A stretch of DNA of 64,000 nt from Flavimarina sp. Hel_I_48 (GCF_000733945.1 NZ_JPOL01000001.1:29917-93916), one strand, 5' to 3'. Shown: positions 45,548 through 55,961, counted from the first letter of the stretch. Notes: generated by a model not told the origin, from the letters alone. Translations and numbers: made by a program.

Positions 45548-46945
45548 TTACTCCCCCTTGCCAATAGTATAGGTCTTAAAACCAACCTCTTCCAACTTTT
45601 CTGTATCCAGAATTGCCCTACCATCAAAAAGGAAAGCAGGTTTGAGCATATTTTTGAATACACGTTCCCACTCATAGGTTTTGAATTCGTCCCACTCTGT
45701 TAAAATAGCCACCGCATGTGCATCTTCACAGGCTTCATAAGGATCGTTTACTACATTGACCAGCGCCCTGTTTTCTTCTTCACTCCTGGTGTTCAAATAA
45801 TCCAAATCTGCCAGGATTTTTTCCTTTTTGACTTTGGGGTCATAAATTGTGACTTCTGCCAGTTCGCTCAATAAATAATCTGTCACATATATCGCGGCAG
45901 ATTCGCGTGTATCATTGGTGTCCTTTTTAAAAGCCCAACCCATGATAGCAATCTTTTTACCTGAAACTGTATTAAAAAGGGTGCGTACGATACGCTGTGC
46001 AAAACGTTTTTTCTGGTGATCGTTCATAATGATCACCTGTTCCCAATAATCAGCTACCGCGTTGAGGCCGTAGGATTTTGCGATATATACAAGATTGAGA
46101 ATATCTTTTTGAAAACAGGAACCTCCAAAACCTACTGAAGCCTTTAAAAACTTAGATCCAATACGGGAATCAGATCCTATGGCACGGGCTACTTCTGTTA
46201 CATCTGCACCAGTAACTTCACAAAGTTCTGAAAGGGCATTGATAGAAGATACCCGCTGTGCTAAATAAGCATTTGCAGTTAATTTGGACAGCTCTGAAGA
46301 CCATACGTTAGTCGTTAATATTCTATCTTTTGGAAGCCAGTTAGCATAAATATTGACCAACGCCTGCTTTGCGCGTTTGCCCCTGGGTGTATCATCACCT
46401 CCTATAAGCACCCGATCTGCATTGAACAAATCTTCTATCGCAGTACCTTCGGCAAGAAACTCCGGGTTTGAAAGTATATCGTATTCAACCCCATTTCCTG
46501 TATTATCAAGAATACTACGCAGCGCTTCAGCGGTACGCACAGGTAGGGTTGACTTTTCTACTATAATTTTATTGGTCCTGGCAACGGTGGCGATCTGCCT
46601 CGCACAAAGTTCAATGTGCTTAAGGTCTGCCGCCATACCTTTTCCTATTCCATAAGTTTTGGTAGGCGTATTTACAGAAATGAAGATCATTTCCGCTTCA
46701 TCAATTGCCTTATCCACTTCCGTAGAAAAAAATAGATTACGACCACGTGCTTCTTTCACAACATCAGCAAGTCCTGGCTCATAAACGGGTAAATTATCAA
46801 GGTTCTCATCATTCCAGGCAGCAATACGCCTGGCATTTATATCAACAACAGTTACTTTAATATGCGGACATTTCTGCGCTATAACTGACATCGTAGGCCC
46901 TCCTACATATCCTGCGCCAATACAGCAAATAGTGCGTACTTCCAT
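45548..46945 (-). CDS. ugd: UDP-glucose 6-dehydrogenase, eukaryotic-type
   Basis: 465 residues, oxidises UDP-glucose to UDP-glucuronate with two NAD+. NAD motif [42 protein letters not shown] and the catalytic cysteine in [14 protein letters not shown], with [17 protein letters not shown] at the C-terminal domain. The sequence follows the animal UGDH pattern nearly throughout and is longer than the common bacterial Ugd (about 390-440). Product feeds the glycan directly or UDP-xylose through uxs. Confidence 0.96.
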   Translation of the reverse strand: MEVRTICCIGAGYVGGPTMSVIAQKCPHIKVTVVDINARRIAAWNDENLDNLPVYEPGLADVVKEARGRNLFFSTEVDKAIDEAEMIFISVNTPTKTYGIGKGMAADLKHIELCARQIATVARTNKIIVEKSTLPVRTAEALRSILDNTGNGVEYDILSNPEFLAEGTAIEDLFNADRVLIGGDDTPRGKRAKQALVNIYANWLPKDRILTTNVWSSELSKLTANAYLAQRVSSINALSELCEVTGADVTEVARAIGSDSRIGSKFLKASVGFGGSCFQKDILNLVYIAKSYGLNAVADYWEQVIIMNDHQKKRFAQRIVRTLFNTVSGKKIAIMGWAFKKDTNDTRESAAIYVTDYLLSELAEVTIYDPKVKKEKILADLDYLNTRSEEENRALVNVVNDPYEACEDAHAVAILTEWDEFKTYEWERVFKNMLKPAFLFDGRAILDTEKLEEVGFKTYTIGKGE

Positions 46946-46968
46946 TTTTTGTTTTTAAATTATATCGA

Positions 46969-46976
46969 CAAATATA
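46969..46976 (-). promoter_or_regulatory. Putative -7 box for ugd (TATATTTG on minus strand)
   Basis: Exact match to the Bacteroidota consensus TAnnTTTG, 23 nt upstream of the ugd start. I see no convincing -33 TTG, so confidence is limited. Confidence 0.4.
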
Positions 46977-47135
46977 ATATCCTTAAACATTAAATTCTAA
47001 CACATGGGGTATAAATACAGGTATGTGCTCCAATAGTCACTTATTCTATTGAAGTTCTTTAATTTACCCTTAAAAAATAGGGTCTTTTATATTTAGTAAT
47101 TACCTATGTGAAACCTTAAGAGAATCACTTGTCTC

Positions 47136-48011
47136 CTACAGATTGACCAGGCTTTTTTCCCAGTCAGGAATTTGAAAATCAAAGGCATTCTTGAACTTGT
47201 TATTATCCAGCATACTAAAAGCTGGTCTTTTTGCTCGTGTAGGGTACGCTTCTGACGATACGGGACTAAGCTCTACATCTATGTTTTTAACATTGAAAAT
47301 AGCCCTGGCAAAGCCATACCATGAAGTACTTCCACCATTGGCAAAATTGTAAATTCCATAAAGTGTATTGCCTGTATCAAGCCTGGTTTCATCAGCAATT
47401 ATTTTTAAGATACCCCGGGCAAGATCATTTGCATTTGTGGGACAGCCCTGTTGATCATTTACAACCGCCAGCTTATCGCGCGTAGCAGCAAGCCGCTGCA
47501 TGGTTTTATAAAAGTTCTGCCCAAATTCGCTGTAGAGCCATGAAGTGCGTAAGATATAAAATGCTTTGAGTTCACTGTCGAGGATTTCATTTTCTCCAGC
47601 CAGTTTAGACTTTCCATAAACAGTCTGTGGGTTTGGTTGATCCTCCTCAACATACGGGGTATTTGAATTTCCATCAAAAACATAGTCTGTTGAAATATGA
47701 ACAAGCGTAGCCTTGTATTTTTTGCAGGCTTGCGCGAGGTTTTTTGCTCCTTCGGAATTTATAGCGAAGGCTAGTTCATGTTCGTCCTCTGCCCTATCCA
47801 CCTGAGTGTAAGCAGCGGTATTTATAACAAAATCTGGTTTGAAAGTTACAAATAGTTGATCTATAGCATGAGCATCTGTAATATCCAGATCCTTTTTCTG
47901 TACAAACAGGAATTTATAATGAGTCACTGCAGACGCCTGCTTCGCTATACATTGCGCCAACTGACCACCACCACCGGTGACTATTATTTTCTTCTCCTGA
48001 TCTTTAAGCAT
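47136..48011 (-). CDS. rmlD: dTDP-4-dehydrorhamnose reductase
   Basis: 291 residues from the ATG at 48011. An in-frame TTG at 48023 would add four residues. Either start lies inside the end of rmlC. Last step to dTDP-L-rhamnose. NAD(P) motif GGGGQLAQ, NTAAYTQVDRAEDE, HISTDYVFDGN, active site YGKSKLAGE, ILRTSWLYSEFG. Terminal gene of the rmlB-rmlA-rmlC-rmlD operon. Confidence 0.95.
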   Translation of the reverse strand: MLKDQEKKIIVTGGGGQLAQCIAKQASAVTHYKFLFVQKKDLDITDAHAIDQLFVTFKPDFVINTAAYTQVDRAEDEHELAFAINSEGAKNLAQACKKYKATLVHISTDYVFDGNSNTPYVEEDQPNPQTVYGKSKLAGENEILDSELKAFYILRTSWLYSEFGQNFYKTMQRLAATRDKLAVVNDQQGCPTNANDLARGILKIIADETRLDTGNTLYGIYNFANGGSTSWYGFARAIFNVKNIDVELSPVSSEAYPTRAKRPAFSMLDNNKFKNAFDFQIPDWEKSLVNL

Positions 48012-48561
48012 ACATTCGTTCAATTACTGCATTAAATTCAAGTCCCAACGTGTCTTTTTCTGAAAGGATATGGTCGCCCTCTATTTCTGGCCATTCAATT
48101 TTTGCAACCGGGTCTTTGTAGTTTAGCGTTATATCTGCCGATTTATTATAGTAATTATCGCAACTGTACACAAAAACGGTCTCAGGTTTAAGTACGAGAA
48201 AGCCGTGGGCAAAATAACGAGGTACAAAAAGCTGTGTTCTATTTTCTGCCGTTAGCAAAACCGTATAGGACTTACCAAAAGTAGGAGAATCCCTTCTCAT
48301 ATCTACCACAGCATCGAGGACTTCCCCCTGTATGACACGTATAAGTTTTGCCTGACTGCTCTCACCCATTTGCAAATGCATGCCGCGTAGTGTTCCATAC
48401 GCCGATTTGGACTGATTCTGCTGAACAAAATCCACATCCAATCCAGTATTTTTATGAAAGTCTGCCCTATTGAAAGCTTCATAGAAATGGCCGCGGCCAT
48501 CTTCAAAAACGTCAGGCTGGCAAATCCACAAATCTTTTATTTCTGTAGAAAAATATCTCAT
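48004..48561 (-). CDS. rmlC: dTDP-4-dehydrorhamnose 3,5-epimerase (second copy)
   Basis: 185-residue cupin. The catalytic histidine is in LRGMHLQMGESSQAKLIRVIQG, with FVPRYFAHGFLVL and VYSCDNYYNKSAD. It differs noticeably from the left-block copy (RGLHYQLPP). Four-base overlap with rmlA. Confidence 0.95.
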   Translation of the reverse strand: MRYFSTEIKDLWICQPDVFEDGRGHFYEAFNRADFHKNTGLDVDFVQQNQSKSAYGTLRGMHLQMGESSQAKLIRVIQGEVLDAVVDMRRDSPTFGKSYTVLLTAENRTQLFVPRYFAHGFLVLKPETVFVYSCDNYYNKSADITLNYKDPVAKIEWPEIEGDHILSEKDTLGLEFNAVIERMYA

Positions 48562-49415
48562 TGTAACTTATTTAAATAAGCTCCATAAGCTGATTTTCCG
48601 CATCTTTTTGCCACTTTCTTCAATTGGGCGCGATCTATATAATTCATTAAATAGGCGACCTCTTCAATACTCCCTATCATAAACTGATTACGGTGCTGTA
48701 TGGCCCGTACAAAACCCGTTGCCTCGTCCAGTGAATCTATGGTACCCGTATCAAACCAGGTCATTCCCCTGCTCATTACGGAAACCTGTAATTCACCGAG
48801 TTCAAGGTATCTATTATGCAAACTTGTTATTTCCAGTTCACCCCTTTCTGAAGGCTGAACTTCCTTTGCAAACTGAACCACCCGGTTATCAAAGAAATAG
48901 AGTCCAGGTATCGCATAATTTGATTTGGGATGCTTTGGCTTCTCTTCAATGGAAACGGCCTTATTATCTTTATCAAATTCTACCACGCCATAACGGTTGG
49001 GATCCTTAACGGGATAAGCGAAAATGCTTCCTCCTTTCACATCATAAAGACCTTTCAATAAGTGACTGAAACCGTTTCCGTAGAAAATATTATCCCCAAG
49101 GATAAGGGTTACCGAATCCTTTCCTATAAAATCCTCTCCTATTATAAAAGCTTCCGCAAGACCATTGGGCTTGTCCTGAATCGCGTATTCAAATTTGCAA
49201 CCCAGCGAAGAACCGTCACCCAGTAACGTTTTAAAACCCTCCATATCGTGCGGTGTCGTAATGATAAGAATCTCCCGTATACCCGCCAGCATAAGCACAG
49301 AAAGAGGATAGTAAATCATGGGCTTATCATATACTGGAAGCAATTGCTTGCTTACCGCAATCGTAAGTGGATACAGACGTGTTCCTGAACCACCGGCCAA
49401 AATTATTCCTTTCAT
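48558..49415 (-). CDS. rmlA: Glucose-1-phosphate thymidylyltransferase (second copy)
   Basis: 285 residues. [50 protein letters not shown] and WFDTGTIDSLDEATGF. Composition is ordinary for the window, unlike the AT-rich first copy. Four-base overlaps link it to rmlB and rmlC. Confidence 0.96.
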   Translation of the reverse strand: MKGIILAGGSGTRLYPLTIAVSKQLLPVYDKPMIYYPLSVLMLAGIREILIITTPHDMEGFKTLLGDGSSLGCKFEYAIQDKPNGLAEAFIIGEDFIGKDSVTLILGDNIFYGNGFSHLLKGLYDVKGGSIFAYPVKDPNRYGVVEFDKDNKAVSIEEKPKHPKSNYAIPGLYFFDNRVVQFAKEVQPSERGELEITSLHNRYLELGELQVSVMSRGMTWFDTGTIDSLDEATGFVRAIQHRNQFMIGSIEEVAYLMNYIDRAQLKKVAKRCGKSAYGAYLNKLQ

Positions 49416-50455
49416 AGGTATTGTTTTTTGTAATATTCTTTATAATTCCCACTGGTAACCCCCTGTAACCACTCAGAGTTGTTCAAGTACCACGATATTG
49501 TTTTTGCAAGGCCTTCCTCAAAAGTTACGCTGGGTTCCCAGTGAAGTTCATTTTTAATTTTTGTAGCGTCAATGGCATACCGCCTATCATGACCGGGACG
49601 ATCTTTTACATAGGTAATTAATTTTTTGCTACTACCCGGCGCGCGTCCCAGTTCTTTATCTATAAGTTCGCAGAGCATATGAATTAAATCAATATTCGTC
49701 CACTCGTTAAAACCACCTATATTGTAGGTCTCACCTTGTATTCCATTTTTGTAAATCACCTCAATCGCACGGGCGTGGTCTATAACGTATAACCAATCCC
49801 TGGTATATTGCCCATCCCCATAAACAGGCAAGGGTTTCTCATTGATACAATTATTAATGAACAGGGGGATCAATTTCTCGGGAAACTGATTGGGACCATA
49901 GTTATTGCTACAGTTGGAGATTATATAGGGCAAACCATACGTTTCCCCATAAGCCCTCACAAAATGATCTGAACCTGCTTTAGATGCCGAATATGGCGAG
50001 TTGGGATCATAAGCCGTTTCTTCGGTAAATAAACCTTCACTGCCCAGGCTTCCGTAAACCTCATCTGTACTGATATGATAGAACAATTTACCTGAAAAGT
50101 CTTTTTTCCAAATAGCCAGGGCAGCGTTCAATAAGTTTAAGGTTCCTATAATATTCGTTTTTACAAATTGCAAAGGATCCTCGATAGACCGGTCAACATG
50201 CGATTCTGCCGCAAGATGAATGACTTTATCAAAGTCATGTTCCTCAAAAAGGGCCATCATTTCTTCGGCATCTGTGATATCTGCCTTTAAAAAGGTATAA
50301 TTGGGAGCATCTTCAATGTCTTTTAGATTCTCCAGATTACCTGCATATGTCAACGCATCAAGATTATAGATTTTATCCTTGGGATAAGACTTAAGAAATA
50401 GGCGAACCACGTGAGATCCTATAAAACCTGCACCACCTGTAATTAAAATATTCAT
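49412..50455 (-). CDS. rmlB: dTDP-glucose 4,6-dehydratase
   Basis: 347 residues, first gene of the right block. NAD motif [36 protein letters not shown], active site YSASKAGSDHFVRAY, SNNYGPNQFPEKLIPL. The only rmlB in the window, so both rmlA copies would depend on it. The 383-nt divergent gap beyond it (50456-50838) separates it from dps. Confidence 0.97.
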   Translation of the reverse strand: MNILITGGAGFIGSHVVRLFLKSYPKDKIYNLDALTYAGNLENLKDIEDAPNYTFLKADITDAEEMMALFEEHDFDKVIHLAAESHVDRSIEDPLQFVKTNIIGTLNLLNAALAIWKKDFSGKLFYHISTDEVYGSLGSEGLFTEETAYDPNSPYSASKAGSDHFVRAYGETYGLPYIISNCSNNYGPNQFPEKLIPLFINNCINEKPLPVYGDGQYTRDWLYVIDHARAIEVIYKNGIQGETYNIGGFNEWTNIDLIHMLCELIDKELGRAPGSSKKLITYVKDRPGHDRRYAIDATKIKNELHWEPSVTFEEGLAKTISWYLNNSEWLQGVTSGNYKEYYKKQYL

Positions 50456-50810
50456 ATTTTAAATTTAATGCCCTAGCAAAGAGCGTTGTTTACAATTACG
50501 TATCTTAACTACGCTATAGGCATACAGTATGTTGCGAATATAGGCCACATAGCACTAGCGGAAAAAAAGATATACGTTTATACTTTATTAAATTAAATGC
50601 AATAAAATCAATTTTATCGTTTAAAAATGCGTTTTAACGGTGATTTTTTAATAGGTTTTACTGAATTATTAAACTTGAACAAATGACACGCATGTTGCTC
50701 AAAAAAACTAGGAAAAATTATAAAATCTCTTATAGAATATTTTTGAGTGAAACTGGCGTTAAACTTATACTAAACAATTACCGCGAATAGGTAAGTGTTA
50801 AAAGCAATCT

Positions 50811-50818
50811 TAAATTTG
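50811..50818 (+). promoter_or_regulatory. Putative -7 box for dps (TAAATTTG)
   Basis: Exact TAnnTTTG match 20 nt before the dps start codon. A clear -33 box is not seen. The remainder of 50456-50810 is AT-rich with no gene that I can support. Confidence 0.45.
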
Positions 50819-50838
50819 AAAAAATAAAAAATTAGTAT

Positions 50839-51330
50839 ATGAATTATTTAAACTTAGATTCGAAAAAAACAAAAGAAACTGTTGATGAGCTTAACATCCT
50901 GCTTTCTGATTATCATTTATATTATCAAAAACTCCGTAATTTTCACTGGAACATTGTAGGCCATAACTTTTTTGATCTTCATGAACAGTTTGAGATGATG
51001 TATGACGATGCAAAACTCAAAGTGGACGAAATTGCTGAACGTATCCTAACCCTACGCTATCAGCCCACAAGTAACTATTCTGATTATTTGGAAATTTCCA
51101 ATTTGAAGGAATCTTCCAGTGATACTAAGGATATTAAAATGGTAGATATCTTACTTGATGATCATGGCGCTATACTTAAGCAAATGCGTAAAGTTGTGGA
51201 AACAGCAGATGCTGGTAATGATGAAGGTACTATTGATTTAATAGGTGCATACATTCGCGAACTGGAAAAAACAAGCTGGATGTTAGATGCCTGGAGAATG
51301 AACAAAACAGATTCTCATAAAAAATTGTAA
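50839..51330 (+). CDS. dps: Dps-family ferritin-like DNA/iron protection protein
   Basis: 163 residues, ferritin-like four-helix bundle that assembles into dodecamers, oxidises Fe(II) with peroxide and shields DNA. The inter-subunit ferroxidase ligands are present with the usual spacing: H36 (NFHWNIVG), H48 (DLHEQF), D63 and E67 (KVDEIAERIL). It is followed ten bases later by the MscS gene and may be co-transcribed with it. Confidence 0.94.
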   Translation: MNYLNLDSKKTKETVDELNILLSDYHLYYQKLRNFHWNIVGHNFFDLHEQFEMMYDDAKLKVDEIAERILTLRYQPTSNYSDYLEISNLKESSSDTKDIKMVDILLDDHGAILKQMRKVVETADAGNDEGTIDLIGAYIRELEKTSWMLDAWRMNKTDSHKKL

Positions 51331-51339
51331 ATTGCCTTT

Positions 51340-52302
51340 ATGATTCAAGATACTTCTGAAAGTTCAGCTGGCACCGTATGGGGATTCGATCTCGATAAGC
51401 TGATAAATAAATTACAGGGATGGGGTGAAGCAATAATCTTAAAACTGCCAAATTTCATATTGGCAGTTTTAGTCTTTATACTCTTTTATATACTGGCAAA
51501 ATATGTATCAAAATTTGTAAGACAGATTTTGATGCGCCACGTTGGCCAGCAAAGTGTAAAAGTTATGGCTGGCAAAACATCCTTTGCCGTTACTGCCCTT
51601 GTTGGCTTTTTTATAGCACTAGGTATTATGGACCTTGATAAGGTTCTTACCTCTGTTCTTGCAGGTGCGGGAGTTGTAGGACTTGCCATTGGTCTGGCGC
51701 TGCAAGGTACACTAAGCAACACTTTTTCTGGTGTTCTGCTTTCCTTTTTACCGCAACTACAACTGGGCGACTGGATCGAAAGTAATGGTTATGCTGGTTC
51801 TGTTGAGGATATTAATTTACGTAGTGTGATCCTTAAGGAATCTGACAATAATTATGTTGTGATTCCCAATTCAAAAATCGTGGACTCTCCTTTTAAAAAC
51901 TATACCCGTACAAAACGATCAAGGGTTTTTATAAATTGTGGTGTAGGTTATGAATGTGATCTGGAAGAAGTACGGGAGCTGACATTGAAAACGCTAAACA
52001 ATCTTTTTAAGCAGGAAAACGGTGAAGAGGTTGAATTCTTTTATCAGGAATTTGGTGATAGTTCTATAAATTTTGTTACTCGCTTTTGGGTAAATGTTGC
52101 TAAAAAACGTGATGTTTTAACAGCCCAAAATATGGCTATTATTGCCATTAAAAAGGAATTTGACGCGCACGATATCAATATACCCTTTCCAATACGTACG
52201 CTTGATTTTGGCAAAAATAAATTCAGGTCTGAAACGCTTACCATTGCTAATGATCAGGGAAATACTAGTAGCAGCAATGCTGGCGAAAGCAATCCAGAAT
52301 AA
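51340..52302 (+). CDS. MscS-family small-conductance mechanosensitive channel
   Basis: 320 residues. Three helices: TM1 near 35-58, TM2 near 80-105 and the pore-lining TM3 with AGAGVVGLAIGLALQGTLSN. The beta domain follows (LGDWIESNGYAGSVEDINLRSVIL, VVIPNSKIVDSPFKNYT) and then the C-terminal alpha/beta cage. Gates solute release on hypo-osmotic shock. Confidence 0.93.
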   Translation: MIQDTSESSAGTVWGFDLDKLINKLQGWGEAIILKLPNFILAVLVFILFYILAKYVSKFVRQILMRHVGQQSVKVMAGKTSFAVTALVGFFIALGIMDLDKVLTSVLAGAGVVGLAIGLALQGTLSNTFSGVLLSFLPQLQLGDWIESNGYAGSVEDINLRSVILKESDNNYVVIPNSKIVDSPFKNYTRTKRSRVFINCGVGYECDLEEVRELTLKTLNNLFKQENGEEVEFFYQEFGDSSINFVTRFWVNVAKKRDVLTAQNMAIIAIKKEFDAHDINIPFPIRTLDFGKNKFRSETLTIANDQGNTSSSNAGESNPE

Positions 52303-52305
52303 ATC

Positions 52306-53172
52306 ATGAACTTAAAACCTATCATAATCACAGCATTTTTAGCGTGTGCAGGATGTCAGGATTATGAAAATATAACGAAGAAAGCATCATTATCCCGGGA
52401 TCTCACAGAGATTTCGGGAATTGCTTTTTATAAGGGCAACCCTACCCTATACGCCATTGCAGATCATTCAAACCCCAATATTGTTTACGGCCTAAATTCC
52501 GAAGGTAGCATTACACAGCAAATCCACATTGCAAATGCCAGGAATGAAGATTGGGAAGATCTTACAACAGACGGCAACGACCGACTATTTATTGGGGATT
52601 TTGGTAATAATGACAACATACGTAAGGATCAAACTATTTACACAGTAGAAAATATTTCCTCTTTCTCAAAAAAAGTCGATACGGCATACGCTACAAAAAC
52701 TACCTTTACGCTCGCAGATCAACAAAATTTCCCTGCAAAACTGGACAATAGAAACTTTGATATCGAGGCCTTCATTTATAAAGATGACTTTTTCTATTTT
52801 TTTACGCACAATAGGGAACGTAAAGATTTTGATGGAATTACAAAAGTCTATAAAGTCCCTGCACAAGAAGGAAATTTTAATATCAAGCCTATTAGTAGCT
52901 ATCAATTGTGCGATGACAGCATTAACTGTGCGGTAACCAGTGCGGTCTTATCCCAGGATGGCGGTACTTTATTACTGCTGACTTACAATGCTATTTATAA
53001 GGTAACTGATTTTAAAGGAGACGATTTCTTTAATGGAACTATTATAAAACTTCCATTAAACTTTGACTCAAAGAAAGAAGCTATTACATTCAAAGATTCT
53101 GTTACTGTTTTTATTGCTGACGAAAGACGGGCGCAATCTGGCGGAAATTTATACGAGTTCCCGTTGAATTAA
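52306..53172 (+). CDS. Putative lipoprotein, beta-propeller-like
   Basis: 288 residues. A short hydrophobic leader contains two cysteines (FLACAGCQD). Either could be the lipid attachment site, but the lipobox is not canonical. The body repeats patterns such as DLTEISGIAFYKGNPTLYAIADHSN, EDWEDLTTDGNDRLFIGDFGNND and KKEAITFKDSVTVFIADE, as in SdiA-regulated or phytase-like propellers. Function unknown. It starts three bases after the MscS stop, so it is probably in the same transcript. Confidence 0.65.
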   Translation: MNLKPIIITAFLACAGCQDYENITKKASLSRDLTEISGIAFYKGNPTLYAIADHSNPNIVYGLNSEGSITQQIHIANARNEDWEDLTTDGNDRLFIGDFGNNDNIRKDQTIYTVENISSFSKKVDTAYATKTTFTLADQQNFPAKLDNRNFDIEAFIYKDDFFYFFTHNRERKDFDGITKVYKVPAQEGNFNIKPISSYQLCDDSINCAVTSAVLSQDGGTLLLLTYNAIYKVTDFKGDDFFNGTIIKLPLNFDSKKEAITFKDSVTVFIADERRAQSGGNLYEFPLN

Positions 53173-53232
53173 TATTTGAAGGATTACTTTACAGGTCTTC
53201 TAAACAATCAAAATGATGGCCAAAAACTGCCC

Positions 53233-53267
53233 TTTTTAGCCTAAAAACCTCGATTTTGAGCTAAAAA
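53233..53267. terminator. Possible weak terminator between converging genes
   Basis: TTTTTAGC (53233-53240) pairs with GCTAAAAA (53260-53267) around a long loop. It lies between the lipoprotein (+) and transporter (-) genes. The stem is AT-rich, so support is weak. Confidence 0.3.
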
Positions 53268-53297
53268 TCAGGTGATTTACTCCTAAATCTTCCGTCG

Positions 53298-54194
53298 TTA
53301 TTCTGTTTTTATACTTTTCAGATTAATCAATACTACAGAAAATAATATGATCGTAATTCCCAGCCATTGCAGGGCGCTTATATTTTCACCAAGAATTAAA
53401 TAAGCACTGAAAACAGAGACAGGAATTTCAAGCGATGCGATTATACTCCCCAGTCCCGTTCCCATTTCAGGGAAACCTTTATTGAATAAAATAGGCGGTA
53501 AAATGGTTCCGAAAATCCCTAAAAAACTTCCCCATTTCAGGAAAATCATCCAACTCATACTTTCTAAAATCTGAAAATTCCAGAACAATACTATTACCAG
53601 GAGTCCGCCGATGACGAGGTATTTGCTACGTGTAATTATGGGCAATTGAAGCGCCACCCGGTTAGAAGCATACATGGTTGCCGTATAACTCATGGCGGCA
53701 AGCAGTCCAAAACCAATTCCCTTTAAGTCAATGGAAATAGAACTTTCAAATACTTTTGCTGCAAACAATGTACCTATAATGGCAATTAAAGCACCAATGA
53801 CCTTGGTTGTATTGAGCATATGGCGAGCGATAAAAAATTCAAGAATCACGCCCATCCAGATGGTTTGCATCAATAAAATAATACCTACCGAAACGGGCAC
53901 GTATTGAATGGAGAGATAATAAAAACTACTGGTGAATCCCAGTGAAGTACCAAATAGCAATAGCTTGAGCTTTGGGTTTTTAGTCTGTACCTGTTCCCTA
54001 TTGACTTCCTTGGATTTTTTTGATATAAAAAAGCTGATAACACTAAGTACCAGTGCACCAAAAAGATATTGGGAAAATACGAGTCCGCCAGTCCCGAAGC
54101 CGTTGTTATTGGCATATTTTACGAAGGTGGCCAACATACCGTAACTGGCTGCCCCAATGGCTATATATAGAAAGCCTTTGATATTTGCACTCAT
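53298..54194 (-). CDS. EamA/DMT-superfamily transporter
   Basis: 298 residues from MSANIKGFLYIAIGA (ATG at 54194). An upstream in-frame extension of 13 residues is polar and rejected. About ten membrane helices in two EamA repeats (roughly 5-150 and 165-295), the second beginning DLKGIGFGLLAAMSYTATMY. Substrate unknown. Confidence 0.88.
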   Translation of the reverse strand: MSANIKGFLYIAIGAASYGMLATFVKYANNNGFGTGGLVFSQYLFGALVLSVISFFISKKSKEVNREQVQTKNPKLKLLLFGTSLGFTSSFYYLSIQYVPVSVGIILLMQTIWMGVILEFFIARHMLNTTKVIGALIAIIGTLFAAKVFESSISIDLKGIGFGLLAAMSYTATMYASNRVALQLPIITRSKYLVIGGLLVIVLFWNFQILESMSWMIFLKWGSFLGIFGTILPPILFNKGFPEMGTGLGSIIASLEIPVSVFSAYLILGENISALQWLGITIILFSVVLINLKSIKTE

Positions 54195-54335
54195 GATAAA
54201 AATTTGATTGCAAAATTGAGTATATCTGCCCAATAAATGGCTTTAATACTATTAAATTCAACATAATTTCATATTCCATTTATGCCAATCTATTTATGAA
54301 TAGATCAATAGTTCAAAATATATTAAGTCAAACAT

Positions 54336-54388
54336 AAAAAAAACCCTCTAAAATGACCAATTATTGGCCGTTTTAGAGGGTTTTTTAA
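54336..54388. terminator. Strong bidirectional-looking terminator downstream of the MoxR gene
   Basis: AAAACCCTCTAAAA pairs with TTTTAGAGGGTTTT around a partly paired centre (54340-54386), with an A-run on the left and a T-run on the right. On the minus strand it ends the AAA-ATPase transcript. Confidence 0.85.
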
Positions 54389-54432
54389 ATCGTTTTATTA
54401 TGTTCCGCGCCGTAGGAACGCTTTACGTGATA

Positions 54433-55896
54433 CTATAATCCATTGATATAACTTCCGTAAAGGTCTTTAAAGCGCATGCCCTGTGACATCCTGTATTTAC
54501 TTAATTTTTTGAACTCAACAAGTCCCCAAAGCACGAGTTCTTTTAGAAAATAACGATCTTCTTTTGGAAAATCGGGTTGATATTCATCAAGCAAATCCTG
54601 TAAAGGTTCTATCGAATCCAATAAATCTTTATACTGCTGTTCTGAAAGATCATCGAGCAACTGAAATTCGCTCTGGTCAAAAAACCAACTTACAATCTCG
54701 TCATAAGGACCTTTCTTGTCTTTTTGTTCCAGTTTTTTGATTTCCGGAAAGTACTGCACAAACTGTGTTTTAACCGCATCACCTATTAAATTTTGGGCAA
54801 CGCTTGCGGCTCCTTCCTGTTCGCCTTCATAAACCAGCTCTACCTTACCGGTAATGGAAGGGATCATCCCTATAAAATCGCCTAAACGCACTGAAGTTTT
54901 ATCCTCATTTGCCAGCATGGCGCGACGTTCTGCCGTACTTAAAAGATTTTCGTAAGCAGTAATGCTCATACGGGCGCTTATACCACTTTTTGCATCCACA
55001 TATTCGCTATGTCTCGCTTCAAAGCTTATTTGCTCCAATAAATCTTTAGCCAATTCTGGAACATATAATGTCTCTTTTTGACGTTCGTCCCTTTTTGCCT
55101 CCTGCTGGGTGATCGTACGTGCGATTTCTATTGTTTCAGGATAATGCGTCAAAATCTGTGAGCCTATACGGTCTTTTAACGGAGTAACTATACTTCCACG
55201 GTTTGTATAATCTTCGGGATTTGCGGTAAACACAAACTGCATATCCAGCGGCAACCGAAGTTTAAAACCTCGTATCTGGATATCGCCTTCCTGCAAAATA
55301 TTAAAAAGTGCCACCTGAATGCGCGCCTGTAAATCTGGTAATTCGTTGATCACAAAGATAGAGCGGTTTGCACGTGGGATCATACCATAATGTATAACAC
55401 GATCATCTGCATAACTCAATTTTAAGTTGGCCGCTTTTATGGGATCTACATCCCCTATCAAGTCGGCAACGGTCACATCTGGAGTGGCTAGTTTTTCATA
55501 AAAACGTTCATCTCTATGCACCCATGCAACAGGCGTGTTCTCCCCTTCTTTTTCGATCAATTCCCGTGCATGACGGGAAATGGGGCGCAAAGGATCATCA
55601 TTTATTTCCGAACCTTCCACTACGGGCATCCATTCATCAAGGAGACCGGTCATAAGACGCGCCAAGCGTGTTTTTGCCTGTCCGCGCAGACCTAAAAGAT
55701 TAATGTTGTGCTTTGATAAAATCGCACGCTCCAACTCTGGCACTACGCTGTGTTCATAACCGTGAATTCCTTCAAAGGAATTTTTACCGGCTTTTATATT
55801 ATTGATCAGGTTACTACGTAACTCTTCTTTTATACTTCTCGATTCATAACCGGAATTTTTAAGTGCTCCCAGTGTATTCATTTGTGGTTTGCTCAT
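54433..55896 (-). CDS. MoxR/magnesium-chelatase-type AAA+ ATPase
   Basis: 487 residues. Walker A GLRGQAKT (69-76), Walker B-like FVINELPDL with the preceding NRSI segment, sensor region VFTANPEDYTNRGSIVTPLKDRIGS, and a C-terminal helical part. Such ATPases remodel or activate proteins together with a VWA partner, here the gene 65 nt upstream on the same strand. The long helical tail (about 350-487) is typical of the subgroup annotated as magnesium chelatase-like, although no chlorophyll pathway is present. The client protein is unknown. Confidence 0.88.
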   Translation of the reverse strand: MSKPQMNTLGALKNSGYESRSIKEELRSNLINNIKAGKNSFEGIHGYEHSVVPELERAILSKHNINLLGLRGQAKTRLARLMTGLLDEWMPVVEGSEINDDPLRPISRHARELIEKEGENTPVAWVHRDERFYEKLATPDVTVADLIGDVDPIKAANLKLSYADDRVIHYGMIPRANRSIFVINELPDLQARIQVALFNILQEGDIQIRGFKLRLPLDMQFVFTANPEDYTNRGSIVTPLKDRIGSQILTHYPETIEIARTITQQEAKRDERQKETLYVPELAKDLLEQISFEARHSEYVDAKSGISARMSITAYENLLSTAERRAMLANEDKTSVRLGDFIGMIPSITGKVELVYEGEQEGAASVAQNLIGDAVKTQFVQYFPEIKKLEQKDKKGPYDEIVSWFFDQSEFQLLDDLSEQQYKDLLDSIEPLQDLLDEYQPDFPKEDRYFLKELVLWGLVEFKKLSKYRMSQGMRFKDLYGSYINGL

Positions 55897-55961
55897 ATAC
55901 TTCTTTCTTTTCTTAAGGCTCTTTATCTTAAATTTTTAATCACTAGTTATACGCTGCCTTA

